From: Flavobacteriaceae bacterium UBA1682
GTDB taxonomy: Bacteria; Bacteroidota; Bacteroidia; Flavobacteriales; Flavobacteriaceae
Direction of reading: 5' to 3'
NCBI GenBank assembly: GCA_002320285.1
Contig: DCKE01000027.1
Span: 76,228 to 140,227 of the forward strand
DNA: 64,000 bases
Shown: positions 26,210 to 34,799 of the stretch, in pieces
Numbering within the stretch: position 1 is the first letter of the stretch
Layout: every line of letters starts with the position of its first letter
Position numbers and translations under genes: made by a program
Notes under the pieces: model-generated
Seen by the model: the letters and a program-made list of their open reading frames with translations, nothing else
Told to the model about the DNA's origin: nothing
The model's database searches: none

Positions 26210-28231
26210 ATGGAGAATACAGATTTTGAAAGTATAAAGTTTGATTTACCTAAAAATCAATCAAACGTAATTAAAGTAATTGGAGTAGGTGGAGGCGGAA
26301 GCAACGCAATTAATCACATGTTTAAGCAGGGGATTAAAGGAGTTGATTTCGTGGTCTGTAATACCGATTCACAGGCGTTGCAAAACAGTACCGTTCCCAA
26401 CAAGATTCAATTGGGGATTAATCTGACTGAAGGTTTAGGTGCAGGTGCCAATCCAGAAGTTGGACAACAATCCGCTTTAGAAAGTATCGAGGAAATTGAA
26501 AAGATGTTGGATGTAAATACCAAGATGGTTTTCATTACTGCAGGTATGGGTGGAGGAACTGGAACAGGTGCAGCACCCGTAATCGCACAATTATCTAAAG
26601 AGAGAAACATTCTTACGGTGGGTATTGTTACGATTCCTTTCCAATTTGAGGGTAAAGTTCGTCAGGAACAAGCTTTAAAAGGAGTGGAGCGCTTGCGTAA
26701 AAACGTCGATTCACTGATCGTTATCAATAATAATAAATTAAGAGAGGTTTATGGTAACCTCGGTTTTAAAGCCGGGTTCTCTAAAGCAGATGAAGTTTTA
26801 GCAACGGCCTCTAGAGGTATTGCTGAAGTAATTACGCATCACTATACGCAAAACATCGATTTAAAAGATGCTAAAACGGTCTTGTCAGACAGTGGTACAG
26901 CTATAATGGGATCGGCAATTGCATCTGGTGAAACTCGTGCAAAAGATGCTATCGTAGAAGCTTTGGATTCGCCATTGTTAAATGATAATAAAATTACAGG
27001 TGCTAAAAACGTTTTGTTGTTGATTGTTTCTGGAACTAATGAAATCACTATTGATGAAATTGGGGAAATCAATGATCACATTCAAACAGAGGCAGGTCAT
27101 AATGCGAATATCATTATGGGGGTTGGTGAAGATGAATCTTTAGGAGAGTCTGTAGCCGTTACTATTATTGCTACGGGTTTTAATGTAGAACAACAAAAGG
27201 TTATCGTGAATTCTGCTGAAGACAGAGTGATTGTTCACGCGTTGGAGGAGGAGCAAAAAGTAGTAAGAGACTTATCTCAGAAAAATTTGCCTTCATTTAA
27301 CTTCTCTACTCCAGAAGAGCCTTTGACCAATCAGGTAGTTGCAGAGGTTTCTGAAGAAAAAGTAGTATTTGGTTTAGATGATAATCAAAGTCCGATTGAT
27401 TCCAATGATCAAGGCGGTTTTGAGGTTGAAAAAAAAACAATAGCGGAAGTTAGTGTACCGGAAAATGAGCCGTCGGATTTAGATGTGTTCTTTGAAATAG
27501 TTACTCCAGCTGCGCCAGTAGTATCTACACCAGATGAGAATAGCAATAGAGGGGTTCGTGATATCAGAGATATGCATGTAGTGGACCCGGAGTTCGTGAT
27601 TTTTAAAAAATCAGAACCGGTTATTCGCGATAAATTTGAGTTTGAATTTGATGTGCCGAAACAGCAGCTCATCGAAGAAGAACCGGTTTTGTTTCATTTT
27701 GCTGAAGAGGTAAATCAAATTCAGGTTAATGAAGCTAAGCATATCATTTCTTCCCTTTCTGCGGAACAACGTTCTCAGATTATTACCAAAGCGCCAGAAG
27801 ATGTAGTTCGTTACTCTTTGGAAGACTATATGGAAATCGAGAATGAATTGTTGAATTCGAAGAATAAGAAGCCGGTAGTGGAAGAAGTAGAAGAAACGTT
27901 TTCTTTTAGTATTCGCACGGCAGAAGAATTGATTCCTATGGATACCAACGACTATGAAGATATTTCTCCAGTAGAAATGTCTATTGAGGAAATGTTGAGA
28001 AACCGTACGGAAGAACGCAAGAAAAAAATGAAGGATTTCAATTACAAATTTAACAACGCCAATACGCAGTTAAACGATTTGGAAAAGGAACCGGCATACA
28101 AGCGAATGGGAATTGACTTAAATACCCCATCTAGAGAGGGTTCTCAGTCGAGAATGTCTTTGGGTACGGATAGCAATAACGATTCACAATTGCGCTCAAA
28201 CAATTCTTTTTTACACGACAACGTAGATTAG
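26210..28231 (+). CDS. ftsZ: Cell division GTPase FtsZ with long C-terminal extension
   Basis: Tubulin-like GTPase that forms the division ring, 673 residues. The GTPase and T7/T8 core occupy about 15-330, with GGGGSNAINHM near 27 and the tubulin signature GGGTGTG at 114-120. An acidic extension of about 340 residues follows, far longer than the ~60-residue tail of E. coli FtsZ. The conserved C-terminal interaction peptide is probably the EPAYKRMGIDL region near residue 625, with about 45 residues beyond it. Long FtsZ tails are common in Bacteroidota. It is the last gene of the cluster, followed by a terminator. Confidence 0.95.
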   Translation: MENTDFESIKFDLPKNQSNVIKVIGVGGGGSNAINHMFKQGIKGVDFVVCNTDSQALQNSTVPNKIQLGINLTEGLGAGANPEVGQQSALESIEEIEKMLDVNTKMVFITAGMGGGTGTGAAPVIAQLSKERNILTVGIVTIPFQFEGKVRQEQALKGVERLRKNVDSLIVINNNKLREVYGNLGFKAGFSKADEVLATASRGIAEVITHHYTQNIDLKDAKTVLSDSGTAIMGSAIASGETRAKDAIVEALDSPLLNDNKITGAKNVLLLIVSGTNEITIDEIGEINDHIQTEAGHNANIIMGVGEDESLGESVAVTIIATGFNVEQQKVIVNSAEDRVIVHALEEEQKVVRDLSQKNLPSFNFSTPEEPLTNQVVAEVSEEKVVFGLDDNQSPIDSNDQGGFEVEKKTIAEVSVPENEPSDLDVFFEIVTPAAPVVSTPDENSNRGVRDIRDMHVVDPEFVIFKKSEPVIRDKFEFEFDVPKQQLIEEEPVLFHFAEEVNQIQVNEAKHIISSLSAEQRSQIITKAPEDVVRYSLEDYMEIENELLNSKNKKPVVEEVEETFSFSIRTAEELIPMDTNDYEDISPVEMSIEEMLRNRTEERKKKMKDFNYKFNNANTQLNDLEKEPAYKRMGIDLNTPSREGSQSRMSLGTDSNNDSQLRSNNSFLHDNVD

Positions 28232-28253
28232 TTAAAATTATAAATTATACTAA

Positions 28254-28293
28254 TAACCCGATAAAAGGCTTCCTTTCTTCGGGTTATTTTTTT
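28254..28293 (+). terminator. Terminator of the dcw cluster
   Basis: A compound hairpin: outer stem TAACCCGA / TCGGGTTA, inner stem AAAGG / CCTTT with a CTT loop, then seven T. It lies directly after ftsZ. Confidence 0.9.
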
Positions 28294-28300
28294 ATATTTG
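28293..28300 (+). promoter_or_regulatory. -7 promoter box for yqeY
   Basis: TATATTTG fits TAnnTTTG, 22 bp upstream of the ATG and abutting the ftsZ terminator. Confidence 0.65.
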
Positions 28301-28322
28301 CCCAACAAAAAAGCACCGAATT

Positions 28323-28775
28323 ATGAGTTTACAAGCAAAAATCATGGACGCGATGAAAAGCGCGATGAAAGCAAAAGATACCGTTGCCCTTGAGTCATTA
28401 AGAGCGATTAAATCAGAATTGTTATTAGCTCAGACTCAATCAGGAGCTAAAGAAGAATTATCAGCAGATGAGGAAATCAAAATCCTTCAGAAGTTGGTAA
28501 AACAAAGAAAGGATAGTGCTGCTATTTTTACCGAGCAAGGCAGAGCTGATTTGGCAGAGCCAGAAATCGCACAGGCAGCTGTTATAGAGCAGTTCTTACC
28601 AGAGCAATTATCTGATGAAGAAGTGGTACAAATGATTACTAAAATCATTGCGGAAGGCGGATTTGCAGGTATGGGATCTATGGGGCAAGTGATGGCATTG
28701 GCAACTAAAGAAGTGGCTGGTAGAGCAGATGGTAAAACAATATCTACCTTGGTAAAACAGCTTTTGACCAAATAA
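28323..28775 (+). CDS. GatB/YqeY domain protein
   Basis: A 150-residue all-helical protein of the YqeY family, related to the C-terminal domain of the amidotransferase GatB. Conserved blocks are the N-terminal KDTVALESLRAIKSE, the middle KQRKDSA, and a C-terminal Gly-rich GMGSMGQVMALATKEVAGRADG. The role is unproven; the GatB link suggests tRNA or amidotransferase metabolism. A tRNA-Arg gene follows 10 bp after its stop, so the two may be read together. Confidence 0.92.
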   Translation: MSLQAKIMDAMKSAMKAKDTVALESLRAIKSELLLAQTQSGAKEELSADEEIKILQKLVKQRKDSAAIFTEQGRADLAEPEIAQAAVIEQFLPEQLSDEEVVQMITKIIAEGGFAGMGSMGQVMALATKEVAGRADGKTISTLVKQLLTK

Positions 28776-28785
28776 ATATAATAAT

Positions 28786-28859
28786 GACTGCGTAGTTCAA
28801 TTGGATAGAATATCAGATTTCGGCTCTGAGGGTTGGGGGTTCGAACCCCTCCGCGGTCA
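28786..28859 (+). tRNA. tRNA-Arg (anticodon TCG)
   Basis: A complete 74-nt cloverleaf. The acceptor pairs GACTGCG with CGCGGTC (one G-T pair) and the discriminator is A. The anticodon stem TCAGA/TCTGA encloses the loop TTTCGGC, anticodon TCG. T stem GGGGG/CCCTC carries loop TTCGAAC. CCA is not encoded. The anticodon reads CGA and related arginine codons. Confidence 0.95.
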
Positions 28860-28874
28860 CAAAAAAGGTTAAAC

Positions 28875-28921
28875 AAAGCGAGTGCTTACAATTGAAAAAT
28901 TGTAGGTACTCGCTTTATTCT
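28875..28921 (+). terminator. Terminator after yqeY and tRNA-Arg
   Basis: Outer stem AAAGCGAGT / ACTCGCTTT and inner stem TACAATT / AATTGTA with a GAAA loop, separated by 3-nt internal bulges, then an ATTCTTTTT tract. Confidence 0.85.
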
Positions 28922-28939
28922 TTTTAGGAGGATTGGTAA

Positions 28940-28973
28940 AAAAAGAGACTGTACTTTATTACAGCCTCTTTTT
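28940..28973. terminator. Terminator of the minus-strand secreted-protein gene
   Basis: Stems AAAAGAG/CTCTTTT and CTGTA/TACAG with one A-C mismatch, loop CTTTAT. T tracts on both sides would allow use in both directions. It lies just past the stop of the minus-strand gene. Confidence 0.75.
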
Positions 28974-28979
28974 GTCAAT

Positions 28980-29759
28980 TTATGAGTTTTTCTCTTCTGA
29001 CATTTTGGTGTATTCCGCTATTAGATAGCTTAAATGGTCCCATTTAATGGATTTGTATGGGAATTTTTGTAAAAATTCCTCATTGTCCCCAAATAGGAAG
29101 TTGTAATTTTCCTCAAATTCTCCTTTTTTAAGCCAGATTACTTCATCACCTTTCTTTATGTAATAGGATTTAGTAACTCCTCCACCGATTTTAGGTCCTC
29201 CACCAAAACTAACAGATGTTGTTTCGCTAGCCATTGGATCAGCATATACTTCAATTTGACTGCTGAAGCTTGGATTGATCAATTGCATCAAGAATTCTTT
29301 CTCCGTTTTCTTGTTTTTTAAAGAAGCCTTAATGTTTTTTACATAGACTTCGTTTGGATTGGTCGATTTACTTAAACTCTTGCTTCCCCAGTTTCTAGTG
29401 TTACCAAAGTAGTTAGCTACTTTAGCACCCTTGGCCATTCCAGCAATAGGTAAATACATTTCTTCGATTTCATCGGCTTGGTATTCTGTTTTTTTACCGG
29501 AAGCATCTTTCATTTTGATCGATGTAATTTGGCCATTTTTTCTATCTATTCCAGAAACAGGGCCCTCTTTTTTAGTTCCATCTTTAAGAATAAGACTGGA
29601 ATTCTTTTTAGAACTGACACCGGTGAACATTTCATCGAATAGTTCGTCATCCATCATTTTTAACTGTTCTTTTGTGAACTTTACTTTTTCTTGTGCATGT
29701 GTTGGTGTATTCGTAAATGTTGCAGCTGCTAAAAAGCAAAAAAGCACTAATTTTTTCAT
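28980..29759 (-). CDS. Secreted protein of unknown function
   Basis: A 259-residue protein with a signal peptide ending near THAQ. No family is recognised. The mature protein is Lys-rich and mostly polar, with a Gly-rich strip (SFGGGPKIGGG) near residue 190. A short beta-rich part (LILKDGTKKEGPVSGIDRKNGQITSIKMK, about 58-85) recalls small barrels that carry TKEG-like turns. It is monocistronic, flanked by a terminator downstream and a 425-bp gap upstream. Confidence 0.7.
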   Translation of the reverse strand: MKKLVLFCFLAAATFTNTPTHAQEKVKFTKEQLKMMDDELFDEMFTGVSSKKNSSLILKDGTKKEGPVSGIDRKNGQITSIKMKDASGKKTEYQADEIEEMYLPIAGMAKGAKVANYFGNTRNWGSKSLSKSTNPNEVYVKNIKASLKNKKTEKEFLMQLINPSFSSQIEVYADPMASETTSVSFGGGPKIGGGVTKSYYIKKGDEVIWLKKGEFEENYNFLFGDNEEFLQKFPYKSIKWDHLSYLIAEYTKMSEEKNS

Positions 29760-30184
29760 AAAATATAAATTTTGTCTAAAATAACATTAATATGTGATGT
29801 TTTGATTTTTTGAAAAAATTTTATTTATCTATTTATAGATAAGCGGTAGTCGATCTAGATTTTTTTTTGCTTAACACGGTTTTAATTTCTAGTTTTTGTT
29901 CCGTGTATATAAATAGCACTTGCGATGTATTGGAGACACTCTTTTAGATAAAAGATCAAGTCATTTATAAAATCGCAAGAGCTAATAAGCTTCGTTAGAT
30001 TTTGAATTTCAATTGAATAGATGTACAGCGAATCGTAGAGTTCATATTTAAAACATTTTTAAAAAGACTTGTCTTGTAATTGATTATTCTGAGAAAGTGT
30101 TCGTGTCGTGTGTCTATATAAGACGTTAAATCAATATTTTATATTACTTTTGATTTTTTATTAAAAGTTCTAAAATCTCATAAA
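29760..30184. other. Intergenic gap, 425 bp
   Basis: AT-rich region between two divergent genes. I see no ORF, repeat or structured RNA. A TAnnTTTG box near its right end probably serves the lipoprotein gene. Confidence 0.6.
30145..30152 (+). promoter_or_regulatory. -7 promoter box for the lipoprotein gene
   Basis: TACTTTTG fits TAnnTTTG, 32 bp before the ATG at 30185. Confidence 0.5.
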
Positions 30185-30829
30185 ATGAAGAGAATTACTT
30201 ATTTCATTACGAGTTTATTGTTACTGACTCTGGTAAACTGCCAATCGGATGATGCGAGTACGGAAGAAGCGGAAGCAATACAGTACCTAAAAAACGAGTG
30301 GATGGCTACGGAGCAAGGAGTTGGAGGAGGGGATTTGTCATCATTGCGTGAAGTGGTTGAGTCTGATGTAAAATTCCGACCGATGGATAAAAGTAGTTAC
30401 TTGAAAATAGGAATGAATAGGGATAATATATTTTATTTTATTCATGCTGTTAAACCGGAGGGAGACAAAACTGCTATGCCAGTCGAAATCAAATTTGGGT
30501 GTTTGCAATATTCGGATGCGATTTTTAGCGGGAAGTTTTACTCCCAGATAAAATTAGCAGAGGAGGGTCAACAACCTTTTACAGTGAAAATCTTAGATCA
30601 GCAAACGATTATGGTTGTATTTGCGATAAAACTCTTGCATGAAATTCCTGGACAAGTGAATTATAAATTCTCCTATTATAAGTTTAAAAAAACTGGAGTT
30701 TGGGATGAAAGCACTAATTACAGGTCAATTTTTAAAGGTTTCGGATTTTCAGAAGAATGGTTAGATGAAATAATCGGCGATAACCTTGAAAGGGAAATAT
30801 CGGCTGGAGCTTGTTTTTCAAAGCGTTAA
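30185..30829 (+). CDS. Predicted lipoprotein of unknown function
   Basis: A 214-residue protein with a lipoprotein signal peptide; the lipobox LVNC puts the lipidated Cys at residue 19. The mature part is mixed alpha/beta with no family I recognise. A central strand-rich stretch (about 90-165) may form a compact beta domain. It is preceded by a TAnnTTTG box and followed after 80 bp by a membrane-protein gene in the same direction. Confidence 0.7.
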   Translation: MKRITYFITSLLLLTLVNCQSDDASTEEAEAIQYLKNEWMATEQGVGGGDLSSLREVVESDVKFRPMDKSSYLKIGMNRDNIFYFIHAVKPEGDKTAMPVEIKFGCLQYSDAIFSGKFYSQIKLAEEGQQPFTVKILDQQTIMVVFAIKLLHEIPGQVNYKFSYYKFKKTGVWDESTNYRSIFKGFGFSEEWLDEIIGDNLEREISAGACFSKR

Positions 30830-30909
30830 ATTAAAAAAATACAGTAATTGTTTATTTTGAAGTATATGGATTTCTTCGTAAATGATCAAGTAAATTTATT
30901 CTAGTAATA

Positions 30910-31482
30910 ATGAAAACTAACGTAAATAAGTCGGTACTCGAAAAGAAAACCGACAAGGAATTGGAAGAGTATTTAAAGCCAGAAACGAGATATGTACCTG
31001 AAGCGATTGAATACGCTTATAATATCTTAAAAGATCGTGGTAGGGAGTTTTCTGATGAGGAAGAGGTTCGATTACACGATATTTTTGAAAAAGATAAATT
31101 TAAATTAGAGATGCCGTTGCATCCTAATTATGATAAAGCGGCTTATTTGATGTATATTTCTGGTGCAGCTGGAATTATTACGATGACTCTAACGCCTAAT
31201 ATATTACAAGACCATCCAGCGATCTTTACTGGATTAGCAGCTGTTGCGTTTATCTTTGTGTTGGGATTTGTAATAAGTAAAGGGTTTAATAGGATGAAAT
31301 ATGGTCTATTAATTCTGTTGTTATTGAGTTTAATGGGAATGCCTTTAATTGTGATTGCACTTTTTAGAAACCCTCTATTAGGACTTATCAGTTTAGTCCA
31401 GACGGGTTTGCAATTCGCTGCGATGATCTATTTGTTTGCGATACCAACTGTTAATCGTAGTCAAGCGAGTTTTAGGGAGTGA
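30910..31482 (+). CDS. Four-helix membrane protein with helical N-terminal domain
   Basis: A 190-residue inner-membrane protein, family not recognised. Residues 1-65 are charged and helical (TDKELEEYLKPETRYVPEAI, then AYNILKDRG). This motif type recurs in small flavobacterial membrane proteins and resembles a short alpha-hairpin repeat. Four transmembrane helices follow at about 75-95, 100-120, 128-152 and 158-178. Function is unknown. Confidence 0.7.
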   Translation: MKTNVNKSVLEKKTDKELEEYLKPETRYVPEAIEYAYNILKDRGREFSDEEEVRLHDIFEKDKFKLEMPLHPNYDKAAYLMYISGAAGIITMTLTPNILQDHPAIFTGLAAVAFIFVLGFVISKGFNRMKYGLLILLLLSLMGMPLIVIALFRNPLLGLISLVQTGLQFAAMIYLFAIPTVNRSQASFRE

Positions 31483-31642
31483 GTATTTTGCCTCAATTCT
31501 AGACGCTGTTTTTTTATGTTGTGAATTTTCGACAGGATCTTTCGTTTAGTACTATCAAGATACACGTACTGGTGATATACTGATCTAAAGCTGAGCTCAA
31601 GTTGATTTCTTTTCAACGGCTTTTATATATTTTAAAAATTAT

Positions 31643-32761
31643 CTACAATTTTAAAAACTGTATGAGTTCTCTGGCGGCGGCCCTGCCTGCACGATTCGCC
31701 CCAACTGTGGAAGCAGAGGGGCCATAACCCGTTAAGTGAATTCGTGGATCTTTAGCAACTTGTGTTGCTAGTTTTCCGGTCATTTTAATGCCGTTCTGAT
31801 CATTGATTAACCCCAAAGCAGCTAAGTGGTCTAAAGAATGCTTAAATCCGGTATTCCAAAAAATAATATCGGCATCCAATGTGGTGCCATCACTCCATCG
31901 CACACCGGTTTCTGTGATCTCTTCAAACATGGGTTTGTAGTCCAGAACACCTCTATGTAGCATTTGCTCGATAGCTGGCGTAAATGGTAATCCTGTTACC
32001 GAGACTACTGAAACGGGAGGCAAACCATCGCGTACCCGTTTTTCAACCATCGCAACAGCTTGGCGCCCATGTTCAGCAGTGAAATCATAATTTCTAAAGT
32101 CAGGAGGCCGCCGTACTACCCAAGTGGTTTGGGTTACTGCTGAAATTTCGCCTAGTAGTTGTATAGCTGAAATACCGCCACCAACGACGATGACGTGTTT
32201 TCCTATAAATTCTTCAGCGTTTTTATACGCTCCCGTATGAAGTTGTCTGCCTTGAAATTTTTCCCAACCTTTATATCGCGGGCAGTTAGGTGTTTTCCAA
32301 GTTCCGCTAGCATTTATAATTCCTCTTGCACTGAATTGTGTGCTGTTGGTGCGTATCAGAAATCGACCGTTGCTTTCGGTAACTTCGATAACGCGTACGG
32401 GTCTTATGATAGGGAGTTTAAAGAATTTCTCGTATTGTTCGTAATATTTTGGGATTGCGATATTGGCTTGTAATTCTATATCGAGGCTGTTGATCGCATC
32501 GGCAAAACCCATACCGGGTAAGTCGTGTATTCCATTTACATTGCTCAATGTCAGAGAATCCCATCGATGCTGCCATGCACCACCGGGGCCAAATTCATCA
32601 TCCAATACTACAAAGCCTGTACCCGGTACAATTCCTGATTTTTGTAAATGATAAGCGGCTGATAATCCAGCTTGTCCAGCACCTATGACTACAATATCTA
32701 CTTTATAAAAAGGATGTAGGTTACTTGTAGGATTATCGTTAGGGTCTGTGAGGGGTTTCAT
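31643..32761 (-). CDS. FAD/NADPH-dependent monooxygenase-like oxidoreductase
   Basis: A 372-residue flavoprotein. FAD-binding GAGQAG is at 27-32. The flavin-monooxygenase identifying motif FxGxxxHxxxY (FQGRQLHTGAY) is at 169-179, directly followed by the NADPH-binding VVGGGISA at about 192-199. It belongs to the CzcO/FMO-like group that oxygenates small organic or sulfur/nitrogen compounds; the substrate is unknown. By eye it is richer in G and C than its neighbours and is flanked by a long AT-rich non-coding stretch, which suggests acquisition by transfer. Confidence 0.85.
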   Translation of the reverse strand: MKPLTDPNDNPTSNLHPFYKVDIVVIGAGQAGLSAAYHLQKSGIVPGTGFVVLDDEFGPGGAWQHRWDSLTLSNVNGIHDLPGMGFADAINSLDIELQANIAIPKYYEQYEKFFKLPIIRPVRVIEVTESNGRFLIRTNSTQFSARGIINASGTWKTPNCPRYKGWEKFQGRQLHTGAYKNAEEFIGKHVIVVGGGISAIQLLGEISAVTQTTWVVRRPPDFRNYDFTAEHGRQAVAMVEKRVRDGLPPVSVVSVTGLPFTPAIEQMLHRGVLDYKPMFEEITETGVRWSDGTTLDADIIFWNTGFKHSLDHLAALGLINDQNGIKMTGKLATQVAKDPRIHLTGYGPSASTVGANRAGRAAARELIQFLKL

Positions 32762-33690
32762 GTTGCGATGGGTTTAGTAAGAGCTTCTTTATGTAGTGGA
32801 TTTATTGCTATTGGCATCACTTCTTAAACTTACAAGTTATGATTTTTTTGGTAGAAATTAAAGTTTTATGGCGCATTAATTTAACTGCTCGAATACGGGG
32901 ATTCTCATGTAAGACAGCTCCTAATGAAATCTGGACGTTCAATAAATGTAATGGCTGTTTTTAGAGTCTTTAATCTGAAACAACTGTTTGATTTCTTTGT
33001 GCACACGTACCAAAATAGTAATGAATCGGGTTAAAAGTGAGTTTCTTTTAATAGTTGGCTATGGTGATTTGTATATGTGGATGCACCAAAATACTTATTG
33101 TCGTTCAGAATCGACATCACACCTGAATGTTTATGAATTTCTGTCGGATATGCGAAAGAAATGACCAAAGAAATCCGAGTAGTAATTACGGGAATATGCT
33201 TCAAGTACAGCTTTTTTTATGCGTTGTTTGGAAAAAATATTGTTTTTCTTGCAAAATTTTAAAATTTTTTAAAAAGTATTAAATGTAATCGGATAAGATT
33301 TTACAGGTACATTTTGTGGGATTCTCAAATTAAATTACAGCACAGAATTTGACTATTGTAGATTCCATATTATGAGGGTTCGCGTAGTTCACCTTAAATA
33401 CCAAGCTGATTTGAAATTTTAAACATGACTGCTTTTTTCATATTGATTGTCGATTTACAACGCACTTTTTAAAATTTTGTATTCAAAAATAAAATCAAAA
33501 ATGTTTTTTTTATAAAAGTGTATTAAAGTATGGATGGTTTGTTTTTTCTAAGGTAATATTTGCTACTTATGACTTTTTGCGAATAAAAAAACGGGCATAA
33601 TTTAGTGCTAATAGCAGTTAAAAATAAAGTTTTTTATAAAGTTTTTTTTAATTTATGATAAAAGTCATGTTTTTTAGCTGTTTCGCCGTT
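32762..33690. other. Long AT-rich non-coding gap
   Basis: About 930 bp with no ORF above 60 codons on either strand. Short open stretches occur on the minus strand at about 32820-33210 but they switch frame and match nothing I know. No inverted repeats or tRNA-like structures are evident. It could be an old insertion site or a decayed gene. Confidence 0.5.
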
Positions 33691-33698
33691 TACATTTG
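33691..33698 (+). promoter_or_regulatory. -7 promoter box for the CBS-domain gene
   Basis: TACATTTG fits TAnnTTTG and lies 25 bp before the ATG at 33724. This favours that start over the upstream in-frame ATG at 33655. Confidence 0.65.
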
Positions 33699-33723
33699 TC
33701 CTATCAATTTCAAACTATTAATC

Positions 33724-34146
33724 ATGAAACAACGCATTCCTGTATCAACGATTATGACTGCAAATGTTATTAAGTTGAATTTGACAGATAGCTTAACCAA
33801 GGCAGAAAGTCTTTTTAAAAAATATAAGATTAGGCATATTCCTGTTGTTTCGGGAAATAAGATCATAGGGATGTTGAGTTATACAGATCTTTTACGTGTT
33901 AGTCTGGCAGATAGTGCGGGAGAATTTGATGAAGATATTGATGTGACCGTATACAATATGTTTAGTATAGAACAGGTCATGGCTAAAAATTTGGTTACCA
34001 TTCAAGCTGATGCAAATATTAAAGAAGCAGTGGAGATTTTATCAAAAGAAGAATTTCGTGCTTTGCCGGTTATGGAGGGAGATTTGTTGGTTGGGATTTT
34101 AACGACGACAGATTTGTTGAAATATTTATTAAAACAGTATGATTAA
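33724..34146 (+). CDS. CBS-domain-pair protein
   Basis: A 140-residue stand-alone Bateman module. Two CBS domains are visible, each opening with a substrate-loop motif: TIMTANVIKL near residue 10 and VMAKNLVTIQ near 85. GMLSYTDLLR and GILTTTDLLK are their closing strands. Such modules bind adenine nucleotides and regulate partners, but no partner is adjacent. The start is placed by the promoter box. The upstream in-frame extension would add 23 mostly hydrophobic residues without a family match. Confidence 0.9.
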   Translation: MKQRIPVSTIMTANVIKLNLTDSLTKAESLFKKYKIRHIPVVSGNKIIGMLSYTDLLRVSLADSAGEFDEDIDVTVYNMFSIEQVMAKNLVTIQADANIKEAVEILSKEEFRALPVMEGDLLVGILTTTDLLKYLLKQYD

Positions 34147-34308
34147 AATAGAACGTCATTACTATTGTTGAATGGTGTGATTGTATGCGATATTAAAGAA
34201 TGATTACTATAAGAGTAGGTTAAAACACAATGTAAATTTGTTATGAAAAAGAAAGTTTTGTCTTGTGGTTTGTGAGTTTAGCCATAAGATGTATTTTGTT
34301 GTTTTGAA

Positions 34309-34340
34309 AAAAAGGACAGTCTGAAAAGACTGTCCTTTTT
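34309..34340. terminator. Bidirectional terminator between CBS-domain and HMA genes
   Basis: A perfect 14-bp stem AAAAAGGACAGTCT / AGACTGTCCTTTTT with a GAAA tetraloop, with A/T tracts on both sides. Confidence 0.9.
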
Positions 34341-34439
34341 GTTTTTGTATAAAATACAGCGGCTTTACTTACAAGAAAACCACTGTATTTAAGGAGATTT
34401 TTACGATGTATGACAGGCTACTTCATGGCGATTTGCTAA

Positions 34440-34781
34440 CTAATCGCGAACGTACTGGCAACATCCGTGTAAAGCATCGTAGTCTTTCTGTTCTGCTTTA
34501 TATGCCTCGGTGTCATGGCCTATGTCTGCAATGGCCTTTTGTACTTTTTTAGCATCGGTTTTATTTTCATTCACCATCAGTTCTAATTTCTGAGTATCGC
34601 TAGACCATACTGCTGAACGAACGCCTTTAACAGCAAAGGCTGCTTTTTCAATTCGTTTTTTACACATCTCACAATTGCCTTTTACCGTGATGGATTGCTT
34701 GGCATTTTTGTTGGTTTTCTCTTGTGCGAAACCACTTAGGCTAAATAAAGCTATGAATGTAGCTAGAAGTATATTTTTCAT
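34440..34781 (-). CDS. Exported heavy-metal-associated (HMA) domain protein
   Basis: A 113-residue protein with a signal peptide ending at GFAQ. A ferredoxin-like HMA domain spans about 28-95, and its metal-binding loop GNCEMCKKR carries C37 and C40. Three residues of the C-terminal tail (HGCCQ, His105 and Cys107-108) could add further metal ligands. Copper(I) is the usual ligand of this loop, but the exact metal is unproven. It is the last gene of a three-gene minus-strand unit, 18 bp after the TonB-dependent receptor, so it probably binds the imported metal in the periplasm. Confidence 0.88.
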   Translation of the reverse strand: MKNILLATFIALFSLSGFAQEKTNKNAKQSITVKGNCEMCKKRIEKAAFAVKGVRSAVWSSDTQKLELMVNENKTDAKKVQKAIADIGHDTEAYKAEQKDYDALHGCCQYVRD

Positions 34782-34799
34782 AAAAAAAGGGGTTAAAAG

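Noticed and set aside
28487..28876. A 129-codon minus-strand open frame over yqeY and the tRNA
   Set aside because: It covers a tRNA gene and an established coding gene on the other strand.
32820..33210. Short minus-strand open stretches, for example one ending in RIRAVKLMRHKT
   Set aside because: Each is under about 50 codons, they lie in different frames, and I could not match them to a family. A decayed gene is possible but not supported.
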